Below, in pieces: positions 55,352-64,000 of a DNA stretch of 64,000 bases. Location of the stretch: positions 186,001 to 250,000 of the forward strand of contig JAJKFH010002994.1 in the NCBI GenBank assembly GCA_023333565.1, written 5' to 3'. The stretch comes from Puffinus mauretanicus (Eukaryota > Chordata > Aves > Procellariiformes > Procellariidae). Below the pieces are notes generated by a model. That model did no database searches and was not told the origin of the DNA. It was given only the letters and a program-made list of their open reading frames with translations. Position numbers and translations under genes: made by a program. Numbering within the stretch: position 1 is the stretch's first letter; every line of letters starts with the position of its first letter.

Positions 55352-56890
55352 GCCACCCTGCCTGTCACTCCCTGCTCCCATGGAGATGATGCCCAGCTTG
55401 GGCATGGGGTATCTGGGGGGATCCCTGTGGATCCCAGCACATCCCAAGCCCTGTCTGCGGGATAAAGGGCTGGAAGACAAGGGCGGAGGCTGCTGTCTCT
55501 CCTGGCTGGAAACCCTTTGCTTGCCGGATTGCAGGTCATGGGAGGGAGAAGCCCAGGGAGAGCGGGACCTGCTCTTCCCAGCCCAAAGCGAAGAGGAGCA
55601 GGGTGTGGGGTAACCCCAAAAACCAGCCCGGCTTTGCCAGCTCAAGGCACAATCCCCAAGGATAACAGAGAGCCAGTTTTTCTCATCACCCCCTCAGGAC
55701 ACCCCAAGAGGCAGCAGTCTCCAGAGCAGCTCCTGGCCACCAGCCCCTTCCCATAGCCACGGAGAGCAGGGGGGCAAAGCTGGTGGAGCCCACGGCACCC
55801 TCTGACCCATCCCCAGCTGGTGTGGGCTGCGGGGGGGGCCCGGGGGCTGCTGGGGACAGCTCTGTCCCCCTCCTGCTCCCAGCAGGACCCAGGCATCGCC
55901 CAGCTGTGCCGGAGGCAGGAGGGGAGGTGGGAGGCGGTGGTGGCAGCGGGGGGGCGAGGAGGCAGCGGGGTGGGCAGCCGAGCGTGCAGGAGCTGGGAAC
56001 CCAGTAAAGGGAGAGGTTTTATTCACCCGCCGCCTCCCTGCCCTCTCCCAGGGTCCCCGCAAGCCTACGTCCAACTGCGCTGCCACGGCCTGCCTGGAAG
56101 ATGCTTCCATGCCTCAGTTTCCCCACTGGTGGAAATCTAGACTGGGAGCAAAGTGCTGGGAAAGGCCTGCCCATAGGAAGTGGTGGAGAGGTAGTCAACA
56201 TCAGCCCAATGCTGGCTACTGGAGCACGGGTCCAGGGCCACCCCAGGGGACCTGCACCAGCCTGGGTGCTGCTCGGGGACACATCCCCGATGTCCGCGGA
56301 GGTCCAGCGGCTGGGACATGCCATCTCACAGCACCACGCCGCTGCCCCAGCCAGTGCCACGGGCAATCGGGGTGCAGAAAAGCCTCGCCAACTCGGGGAG
56401 CCCCCTCTCCTGGTCCCCAGCCCCGCGGTCACAGCCCCTCCTTGCAGGCAGCAGCAGGGGCTGCAGCTCCCAGTCTCTCTTCCCATCTGCTCCTCCGTCG
56501 TTAGCAAGCAGCACCGAATTTACCACCGGCAGAGCCCGTACAGCCACCCAACAGCCACGCACCCACTTCAGCAGCCACCCCGCAGCCCGCGGGGCTGCCA
56601 AATCCCACCGGGAACAAACCCGGAGCTGGACCCATCCTTGCCTCCCCCCCAAGCCTGGCAGGGGGTCAGGGCTGTACCCCCGGAGCTGGGGTGGGGAAGG
56701 GTCCAAGCTGGGCTCCCAGCTGGGTGGATATCGAAGGCTGCTCGAGGGTCAGCAAGGGATTTGCACCGATTTTTGGCAGCAAAAGCTGAGCCCTCGCCTC
56801 TGGGCTCGGGGCGTTGCCGGTGCCCCAGGCGTTTGCTCCTGCCCGGGTTTCGAGGGGGTGACAGGGAAGCAAGTCAGACCTCAGCCCACT
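55352..56890. other. Intergenic, downstream of SSC4D
   Basis: 1.5 kb of G+C-rich unique sequence between the 36-bp array and the inferred SSC4D 3' end. No gene was recognised. Confidence 0.5.
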
Positions 56891-58218
56891 TTCAAAGGGC
56901 TTTTATTTATTCACAAAACAAACCCAAACACGTATAAGAAAAAATGGGGGGGGGGGAACCAACTCAGGAATATGCACAATCTATTATTAACAAAAGAATT
57001 GCACAAATAGAAGAGCGAGTGCGGAGGAGGGAGCAGCCGGGACCTGCTCTGCGCCGCTGCACGAGCCCTTCCCCACCCTCGCACCCTGTCCGCGAAAACA
57101 CGAAGATCATTTTGCCGGTGTCCCCTTAGAAATCAGAAACAGTTGACGGCGAAGGCGGCTGGTGCTGCCGGCTGGGTCCTTCCACCTGAGCTGGGAGGGA
57201 AACAGCCTTTACCCCGAAGGCACGGCACCGGGGAGGGACTGGGCTCCCGGGTTCAGCACCGCCGTCCTCCCCTCACGCTGGGCAGGAATTTGGGATCTTC
57301 CCTATGTTTTTCCGTCTGTTCCTGCCAGCTCCCTGCCTGCTCCAGGCACCTCGGAGCATCACAGAGCTCCTGGGAAAGAGCAGCCAGAGCTGGTCTGGAC
57401 CGCGTGGGATGGAGGAAGGATGGGGAGGCTGTGAGGAGCCGGTCCTTCCCCGCTCCCCAGGGGCTTTTTTGGGCTTCTTTGGACTTTTTTTGGCTTTTTT
57501 TGAGCTTTTTTGGCTGTGCCGAAGCCCCCGGGGAAGGGAAATCTCAGCTGAGCTCTCTGCAAACCCAGTGGCGTTTGCAGAAGAAACAGGAGTGAAATGG
57601 GCACGAGGAAGCAATACTGGGCAGCCGTGAAGCGGGACGGGGTTGCAGATGGTGTGAGATCCAACACCTGCATTCCTGCTGCATGGAAATTGGTGAGGGC
57701 TTCGTATTCCTTCTGCCAAAACGGGAAGAAAAACCTGGTGTTCGGATTGCTGGGGGGTTTGCAAAGCAAATTGTAGAACAGCAGCAACTCACTGCAGAGC
57801 CACTGGAATATCCTGGTTGGATTCCAGCCCCCTTTTTACATTTTCCAACTATAATCTAACATCATTTTCACAGCAGAAAATCCATTTTTCTCTCCTCATC
57901 TCTTAAATGAAATGGCTGAAACCAACCAGATTTCACACCAGAAACGGTTTTGTCTTTCCAAGGGGCAGTTTGGCGGGGAAAGCTTCACCCAGTATTTTAG
58001 GAGCTGAGGAAAGCCTGGCCTTCACCCGGCTCTTCCCATCCTCAGAGCCCAAACACCCACGGGGGGCCCAGCCAGTCCCCCCGTAGGGCAAGTGGGGAAA
58101 CTGAGGCAGAGAGTGAACCAGCAACCAGGGTTCAGCCCCTCTCCGTGGGCATTGCCACCAGCTCCCTGCACCGTCCCCGTCCCCCCGTACCTGCGCGAGG
58201 GTCCCGGCAGGCGGGCGG
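56891..58218 (-). other. SSC4D: SSC4D 3' UTR (inferred)
   Basis: 1.3 kb on the minus strand from the SSC4D stop to just past the overlapping AATAAA signals at 56902-56911. It includes a T-rich stretch (plus 57465-57515) and no coding potential. The extent is inferred. Confidence 0.6.
56902..56911 (-). terminator. SSC4D: SSC4D polyadenylation signal (overlapping AATAAATAAA)
   Basis: Plus-strand TTTATTTATT reads AATAAATAAA on the coding strand, two overlapping canonical hexamers, the first such signal past the stop. Confidence 0.65.
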
Positions 58219-58535
58219 TCATAGGATGGCACAGACGGCCCCGGCATCCTCGGAGTGGTCGCAGTTGTGGACGTCCCAGCGGATGTGGGAGCAGCGCAGC
58301 AGCGAGGGTTCGTGGCCTTTGCACTTGAGGTTGTCGAGGAAGATGTAGCCGGTGCCCTGGCCGTAGCGTGCCTCCCCCCAGGCCGCCACGGCATGCCCGC
58401 AGCCCAGCTGCCTGCACGCCACCTTGGCATCCCGCAGGTCCCAGGCGTCATCGCACACCGTGCCCCACTGGGACAGGTAGAACATCTCCACGCGCCCTTC
58501 GCACCGGTGGCTGCCGTTGACCAAGCGCAGGGACC
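58219..58535 (-). CDS. SSC4D: SSC4D last exon: C-terminal SRCR domain and stop
   Basis: 317 nt; acceptor CCTCCGCAG on the minus strand, stop TGA at plus 58219-58221. The domain starts [19 protein letters not shown], has [20 protein letters not shown] and LGCGHAV, and ends [16 protein letters not shown]. All eight group B cysteines are present. The protein stops three residues after the last cysteine, so there is no membrane anchor. Confidence 0.95.
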
Positions 58536-61500
58536 CTGCGGAGGGCGTGGGGTGAGGGCATGAGGACCCCCGGGGGCAGCCCCTGCCCATGCCCCCCCCC
58601 CCAGCGCTGCATCCCCCTCTCCCTGCCTGCCACCGCCCTGGGACAGCGGGACCCGCCGGGCTGGCTCCCCGGGGCTGGTGGAGAAGGGGCCCTTCCTGGC
58701 CAGGTGGTCCCAGGGCAAGAAGAGCCCTGGTCTCTCCAAGGCTGCTCCCGTGCTCCCCAAAACAGGGGAGCTGTTTTGCTGCTCCCCACGGCTCCGCCAC
58801 TGCCTCTGCGCAGGCAGGAGCACGAGGGGGTGACCACCTGCAAGCATCAGAGCTGGGGCTGACCCCCAAAGCATCGCGGTGGATGTTCAGGGTGAAGGAA
58901 CAGATGATAATCTCTGTTCCCAGTTCAGCCCCATTGGTCCATCCCCTCATCTCCCCACCGAGGTCCATCCCCTCATCTCCCCACCAAGGTCCATCCCCTT
59001 CTCTCCCCACTGAGGTCCATCCCCTCATCTCCCCACCGAGGTCCATCCCCTCATCTCCCCACCGAGGTCCATCCCCTTCTCTCCCCACTGAGGTCCATCC
59101 CCTCATCTCCCCACTGAGGTCCATCCCCTCATCTCCCCACCGAGGTCCATCCCCTCATCTCCCCACCGAGGTCCATCCCCTTCTCTCCCCACTGAGGTCC
59201 ATCCCCTCATCTCCCCACTGAGGTCCATCCCCTCATCTCCCCACTGAGGTCCATCACCTAATGGTCCATCACCTAATGGTCCATCACTTGAGGTCCATCA
59301 CCTCCTCTGCCTGGACCAATCTTGGGGGCACCAGGAGAAGCCACGGTTTAACGGTGCCACCAGCACGGCTTTTCCCCCTCCCGTGGGCAGCTCCAGGTCA
59401 GTGGTTCAGGCACTGCCGAAGCTGCTGGCCTCTGCCCAAGCTGCCTCCGTTTCCACCCTGTGCCAGTGCAGAGCGTCCCCAGGGCTGGCACCGCGTCCCC
59501 GGTGATACCTCGATACCCACCATCCTTGGGACGGGTCGGGGCCGAGGTGGTGGTTGTAGCGGTGACTTCTTGGAAATGGTCTCCAGCATCATCAGCGCCT
59601 GGTGCAGTGGGGATTGGGTGGGAAAAGTGACTCTGGGGACCCCTGTGCCCCCCAGGGCTGGGTCAGAGCCCCTCAGCAGTGGCGTGGGGATGGATGCAGG
59701 GACGTGTGGGGTGGGATGTGCAGCCACTGCGCTTCCAGGAAAGCGCACAAGCGGAGACAGGAGGTGGTACCCACGCTCCGGCCATCACTGGTCACCGCAG
59801 CACCTGACCCCTGCTGCTGTCCCCCCACGGGCAGGAGGAACCCCAGGGTCTTGGGGCTCACATTCACCCATCACTCCATTTCGGGGACCCCCTTTCCTGC
59901 GGCCAGCGTGCGTGTGGCTGAAATCCCGTGATCTCGTGGGATTTCCATGCCACCGAGCCAGGCTTCAGCGGAGACCTGGGGAGCCCCGGCAGTCACATCC
60001 ATCCCCCCTCTCCCACCCAGCTGGCGAGGGAAGACCCTCAGGTGGGAGCCGGTGGCCACCGGGCTCGCTGCCGCTCTCACCTCGACAAATGACCCCGGCG
60101 TCCTCGTGGTGGCCACAGTTGTGCTGCCCCCAGCCCAGGTGGAAGCAGTCGGCCAGGCGAGCCTCGCCGCCGCCGCAGCCCACGTTATCCAGCAGGATGG
60201 GCCCGCTGCCGTAGCCGAAGGAGCCGAGGACGGTGGCGGCGAGGGCGGCACCGCAGCCCAGCTGCCGGCACACCACCCGGGCGTCGGGGAAGTCCCAGTC
60301 GTCGTCGCAGACGGTGCCCCAGGTGCCACGGTGCCGCACCTCCACCCGCCCGCGGCAGCTCCCGTTCCCGTTCGCCAGCCGCACGCCGCCACCTGCGTGG
60401 GGGGCCCCGGCACAGGCACGCCGCTGGGGGGACCGGGGCTCCGCGGGGGGTCCGATGGTCCCTGATGACCCTCCAGGGGCAGGGGGTGAGCCCCCAGGGA
60501 ATATGGGGTAACCCCTGGGGACATGGGAGTGACCCCCTGGGGGCACGGAGTGAGCCCTGGGGATGTGGGGTGAGCCCTTGGGAACATGGGGGGAGCCCTG
60601 GGGATGTGGGGTGAGCCCCTGGGGACGTGGGGTGAGCCCTTGGGAACGTGGGGTGAGCCCTGGGGATGTGGGGTGAGCCCCTGAGGGGATGTGGGGTGAG
60701 CCCCTGGGGACGTGGGGTGAGCCCTGGGGACGTGGGGTGAGCCCTGGAGATCTGGGGTGAGCCCCTGGGGATGTGGGGTGAGCCCCTGGGGATGTGGGGT
60801 GACTCCCAAGCAGCACATGGGGTGAGTACTGTGAGCACGGGGTAATCCCTGGAGATGTGGGGTGAACCCCTGGGAGGCATGGAGTGAACCCTGGAGATAT
60901 GGGATGAGCCCTGGGGATGTGGGGTACAACCTGGGGGCATGGGGCAACTCCCTGGTGGCATGGGGTGAACCCTGGGAATGTGGGGTGAACCGTGGGGTGC
61001 CGGAGATCCCCTGGGAATGTGGGGTGAGCCCTGGGAGAATGAGGTAAATCCAGGGGATGTGGAAAGTCCCCTGGGGGCATGGGGTAACTCCCCGGGGCTG
61101 TGGGGTGAGCCCTGGGGATATGGGGTAACCCCCCAGGGATGTGGACCCCGGGGGGCCATGCCGGACCCCGTGCAGGACTAGCAGTGGCCGCACACTTACT
61201 TTCCTGCTCGACAGTAAGGAGGGCGGTGGTGGCCACCTCGGTGGCCTGGGAAGGCTGGTCCCTGCCGTCTGTCACTGCTGGGACAAGCGTGGGGACACGT
61301 GGGCATGGGGGGGTCCAGCTCCAGCACCCGCTGCCCTTGCCCACAGCAGCAGCCTCTAGCACCGCGGCAGCTCCGTGGCAAGCTCCTGCCGTGGGCAACG
61401 TCACCCCTCAAGCCTCGCCTACGTGCGGCAGGACCCCGGGGTGACCGTGCTGGGGTCACGGGAGGACACAGAAGACATGGTCCCCCCCAGCAAGCCCCCA

Positions 61501-63325
61501 GCCCCAGCTATGGCACAAGGGTGAGTCGGGTGGCTGCCAACCTCCTACCTGTGGCCGTGGCAGTGAGTGTCTCTTCGTAGTCCAGGGCCACCGAGGTGGT
61601 GAAGGATGTGATGGTGGAGGTGTCCAGCCCTGCGGTGACACAGAGGGACAGAGGTGACATGCAGGGAGAAGTTGCAAAGCTGTGAACTTGCTGACTCCGG
61701 GAGGCAGACCCAGGGTGGTCTGGGTGCTCCAGGGTGATGGGGATGGAGATGGCCCATGTCCACCCGCACAACCCTGCTGCCCACGTGCTGGAGATGGTGC
61801 TTCTCCACCCCAACCCAAGCGCCGAGGTCCCACCTGCAGCGCCGAGGGGTCCCTCACGTCTCCGCATACCCGGCAGGTTCATCAGGCAGGGCTCGTTAGC
61901 TCTAAAGCTTCGTTTTTCCCCTGCCCCACCGAGCAAGGGCCGTGCGTGGTGGTGCCATCAGCTCCGTGCTGGGGCGAGGTGCCAGAGGGGACGGGGACAT
62001 TTAGAGAGGAAAGAACCAGCCTGGGAAAATTGTCCCTTTTCTCCTGCATCAGCCTCTTTGTTTGGTAATAGTGGGAAAGGGAAAGCGCCGGCACTTAGTG
62101 CTCCCGTCATTAGCCGTGATAATGAGGGAATTCAGGGGGATTATTAACATTATAAATGGTAATCAGCGGAGAATGGCAGAAATACATCATCTAGGGAGGG
62201 GAAGGGGAGGGAGGGTGCCCGGCCCCTGGCAGCCACTCGCTCCTTCCAGACACGGGCAGCTTGTTTTCCAGCTGGGAAAAAGCAGGGAAAAACAAAAAAA
62301 AAAAAGAGCAGGGAAATGGCAGGCAGATGCATTTCCCTTGCAAACTGCTGCTCGGGCCGTGTCCCAGGCTCTCGGCGCGGGGTCGCAGCCTGCTCCGGAG
62401 CGCCAGGATGAGATAAGGAGAAAGGATGCTCCCGCAGCGCGGAGCCCAGGTCCCTGCCTGACCTTGGGCACGTCAGCATCCCTCTGAGGCCATTTCTCCT
62501 TGGGGACCAGGATGTCCCTGGATTTTTTCCCCTCCCAGGGGAGAGCCCTGAAGGTGATGCTCTGCCCCGGTACCTGTGCAGATGACCCCAGCGTCCTCGT
62601 GATGGCCGCAGTTATGGATGCCCCAGCCGAGGCTGTAGCAGGCGGAGAGGAAGGGTTCGCTGCCATCACAGTTGACGTTGTCCAGGAGGATACGTCCCGT
62701 GCCGTAGCCGAAATAGGCGTTGCTCTTGTAATCCAGGGCTTGGCCGCAGCCCACCTGCTTGCACACCACGCTGGCATCGCTCAGGCCCCAGTCGTCGTCA
62801 CAGACGGTGCCCCAGTTCCCGCGGTAGAAGATCTCCACCCGGCCTCGGCAGATGTCGGTCCCGCTCACCAGACGGATGCTGCCGTCACCTGGAGGGTGGC
62901 AGCAGGCGGTGAGAAGGACATTGCTTTCCCCAGGAGGTCACCGCAACACGCCACGGCACAGCGATGCCACCGAGCCTGGATCCGGCCGTGCCCATGACAG
63001 CAAAGAAACCGGGCGAGAAACTGCGGGGAAGGGGCGATGCTTTAGGGCAGCCCGGCGGGTGGGAGCCTCGGTGAAGCTCTGCGATAGGGTTTGGCCATGG
63101 CCGGCACAACGACGGGGTCCCCGGGGCTCTGCCCCTCGGAGCCGGAGTGTCGGGGTGCTTCATGGAGGGACAGCGGGTGACGGGTGGGGGACGCTGCTCC
63201 CTACCAGCCCTCAGCCAGGACGGGCCCCTGCAAGCGACGGCCGAGCAGCTTACTTTCCCCATCCTGCACCGAGGCTGTGAGGGTCCTGCTTGTCGGTCCT
63301 TCGCTGCCTTGCGTGGGCGAGAGCT
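58219..63325 (-). CDS. SSC4D: SSC4D, scavenger receptor cysteine-rich protein with four SRCR domains (3' part)
   Basis: A secreted or surface SRCR-superfamily protein of unknown precise ligand. Coding exons in transcript order are 63254-63325, 62574-62888, 61549-61629, 61200-61274, 60081-60392, 59509-59598 and 58219-58535. All internal junctions have phase 1, GT-AG borders are intact, and together they encode 419 residues plus TGA. Three SRCR domains are present, each on a single exon and each with eight cysteines, i.e. group B. They are joined by short Ser/Thr-rich linkers (for example [20 protein letters not shown]), likely O-glycosylated. Human SSC4D is 575 aa with four SRCR domains, so the signal peptide and first domain should lie beyond the right edge. 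Position next to YWHAG supports SSC4D over other SRCR genes. Confidence 0.9.
58536..59508 (-). other. SSC4D: SSC4D intron with 26-bp minisatellite
   Basis: 973 nt, mostly plain G+C-rich sequence plus the array at 58936-59262. No exon is seen inside. Confidence 0.7.
58936..59262. repeat. 26-bp minisatellite, ~12-13 copies
   Basis: The unit GGTCCATCCCCTCATCTCCC + CACCGA, alternating with a CTTCTCTCCCCACTGA variant, lies within an SSC4D intron. Every third copy tends to carry the CTTCTC variant, a hint of higher-order duplication. Confidence 0.92.
59509..59598 (-). CDS. SSC4D: SSC4D linker exon between the last two SRCR domains
   Basis: 90 nt; acceptor CCCCACTGCACCAG| after a pyrimidine-rich tract, donor CGAG|GTATCA, both phase 1. 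It encodes [20 protein letters not shown] and TRPKDGGYR, a Thr-rich stalk. Found by splice signals and phase, since it falls below the length of easily seen open frames. Confidence 0.8.
59599..60080 (-). other. SSC4D: SSC4D intron
   Basis: 482 nt, no coding feature or repeat recognised. Confidence 0.7.
60081..60392 (-). CDS. SSC4D: SSC4D SRCR domain exon (penultimate SRCR)
   Basis: 312 nt, phase 1 at both ends, acceptor CCACGCAG, donor TCGAG|GTGAGA. It encodes [50 protein letters not shown] and a C-terminal [14 protein letters not shown]. Eight cysteines are present (group B). The codon usage is extremely G+C rich. Confidence 0.95.
60393..61199 (-). other. SSC4D: SSC4D intron, 807 nt, stop-free minisatellite
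   Basis: Nearly all of this intron is a 20/21-bp minisatellite (60478-61145). On the coding strand it contains no stop in the frame shared by the two flanking exons, and its length is 3 x 269. Retention would therefore insert an uninterrupted Pro/His-rich segment; see the findings. Confidence 0.85.
60478..61145. repeat. 20/21-bp minisatellite GGGGTGAGCCCCTGGGGATGT
   Basis: About 32 imperfect copies of a GGGGTGAGCCC(C)TGGGGAYGT unit. Single-base length changes rotate the frame, so the minus strand reads as mixed HPTSPGA, SPHVPRG and LTPHPQG heptads. Confidence 0.92.
61200..61274 (-). CDS. SSC4D: SSC4D linker exon
   Basis: 75 nt, acceptor GTCCCAGCAG, donor GAAA|GTAAGT, phase 1-1. It encodes [20 protein letters not shown] then VEQE, an acidic, Thr-rich stalk before the penultimate SRCR domain. 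Its ending (GAAA|GTAAG) matches that of the linker exon at 63254, suggesting the linkers arose by duplication. Confidence 0.88.
61549..61629 (-). CDS. SSC4D: SSC4D linker exon
   Basis: 81 nt, acceptor GTCACCGCAG, donor CACAG|GTAGGA, phase 1-1. It encodes [20 protein letters not shown] and LTATAT, rich in Thr/Ser. Confidence 0.88.
61630..62573 (-). other. SSC4D: SSC4D intron
   Basis: 944 nt. It contains an AT-rich block with an A-run (plus 62287-62306) but no exon or repeat family that I recognise. Confidence 0.65.
62574..62888 (-). CDS. SSC4D: SSC4D SRCR domain exon (first SRCR in window)
   Basis: 315 nt, phase 1-1, acceptor ACCCTCCAG, donor CACAG|GTACCG. It encodes [51 protein letters not shown] and [14 protein letters not shown]. 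All eight group B cysteines are present. By comparison with human it should be SRCR domain 2. Confidence 0.95.
62889..63253 (-). other. SSC4D: SSC4D intron
   Basis: 365 nt, G+C rich; no feature seen. Confidence 0.7.
63254..63325 (-). CDS. SSC4D: SSC4D linker exon (most 5' exon identified)
   Basis: 72 nt, acceptor TCTTTTCAG, donor GAAA|GTAAGC, phase 1-1. It encodes [20 protein letters not shown] then DGE, a Ser/Thr-rich linker preceding the SRCR domain. Upstream exons were not found in the remaining 675 bases. Confidence 0.85.
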
Positions 63326-64000
63326 CTGAAAAGAGAAGTGGAGAGACGGCATCCATCGCTGCCCGCCCCGCGGCTCCCCCGGCTCGGGCAACCAGCCTGC
63401 AGGCACGCTGGCAAGCACACACCACGGAAAGCGAGAGGGTTTGCAGCAAACCAGCCCTGATGGGGAAAGAAAGAGAGGTTTGCAGCTGCGCCGCTCTGCC
63501 CAGGGTTATCTGCCCGGTTGTAGGTGTGGGGAGGTGGATGGAAGCAGGACCTCGGCTGCTGGCACGGTGGGAAGTTGTGCCCGGCAGCATGGCATGGGGA
63601 CCTGGACTAAATCATAACCTGCACTGAGCTGTTGGGAGTCAGGTCCCACCTATCATGGGATTTGGATTCAAAGTCATGGCATAAATATAGAAAAAAACAG
63701 TAATATTTTGATTTTCCTGCTGGTTTTACCTATATTTCTTTTGCTAACAATGTTGTTTCAAGGTACCTTATTGCCCATCTTGTCCCAGCTCCTCGGCTGG
63801 GCTGGTGAAATTATCTGGGGGTGGTGCAGGGAGCTGGATGGGAGCGGAGCCGAGTGGTCCGATCGCTGGCCACAGGCATGCCCGAGGGCTGCGGGAAGCA
63901 TCCCGGGAAACCCAGCCCACCAGCACGGCGAAGAGCCGGCCGGCTCCACGCTTTCCTCTGTAACCACAACCGACAGAAAGCTCTTGAAAGCTTCCATGCG
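63326..64000 (-). other. SSC4D: SSC4D intron, truncated by window edge
   Basis: No further exon with the expected phase 1 borders is seen. One weak acceptor-like stretch near 63965 and one near 63815 fail on phase or donor. Confidence 0.55.

Noticed and set aside
54473..55645. Long frames on both strands over the 36-bp array
   Set aside because: Open only because the 36-bp unit lacks stops; simultaneous openness of several frames argues against coding.
59599..60080. Second exitron-like intron in SSC4D
   Set aside because: 482 nt is not a multiple of three, and the frame from the SRCR exon meets a stop at 59965.
63758..63997. Possible additional SSC4D linker or SRCR exon near the right edge
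   Set aside because: Candidate acceptors at about 63965 and 63815 give wrong phases or an early stop; all other SSC4D exons are strictly phase 1.

Overview
This is vertebrate nuclear DNA, almost certainly from a bird and from a gene-dense, GC-rich microchromosome. Genes are short-exon and intron-rich with GT-AG junctions, G+C is high with many minisatellites, and there is one classic avian CR1 LINE 3' end. The gene order SRRM3 (+), HSPB1 (+), YWHAG (-), SSC4D (-) matches the block known from human 7q11.23; from general knowledge this block lies on chicken chromosome 19. The exact species cannot be told from the sequence alone. There are no prokaryotic features.

Layout. Bases 715-15745 hold the 3' two thirds of SRRM3: twelve coding exons, a stop at 13615-13617 and a 3' UTR ending near an AATAAA at 15721. 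The 5' exons lie off the left edge. Bases 17808-19649 hold the complete three-exon HSPB1 (194 aa), with a candidate heat-shock element at 17341 and poly(A) signals at 19793 and 19826. Bases about 22600-45430 hold the complete YWHAG gene (14-3-3 gamma, 247 aa) on the minus strand. It has a 2.8 kb 3' UTR, one large coding exon, a 19 kb intron and a 29-codon first coding exon inside a CpG island. Bases about 56890-64000 hold the 3' part of SSC4D on the minus strand: three group B SRCR domain exons and four short Ser/Thr-rich linker exons, with the gene running off the right edge. About 11 kb between YWHAG and SSC4D carries minisatellites, a CR1 copy and a few AT-rich islands, but no gene I can support.

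How the genes relate. They are functionally independent: a neural microexon splicing regulator, a stress-inducible small heat-shock protein, a phosphoserine-binding adaptor and a scavenger-receptor-like protein. Their grouping reflects conserved synteny rather than a pathway.

Most unusual features: (1) a near-perfect 44/45-bp inverted repeat with a 7-nt loop in the YWHAG promoter CpG island, whose arms resemble the ZNF143/THAP11 promoter motif; (2) a stop-free 807-nt (3 x 269) minisatellite intron in SSC4D that would add an in-frame Pro-rich stalk if retained; (3) a candidate 21-nt GC-AG microexon in SRRM3 with TGC motifs at its acceptor; (4) loss of the arginine before one HSPB1 phosphosite.
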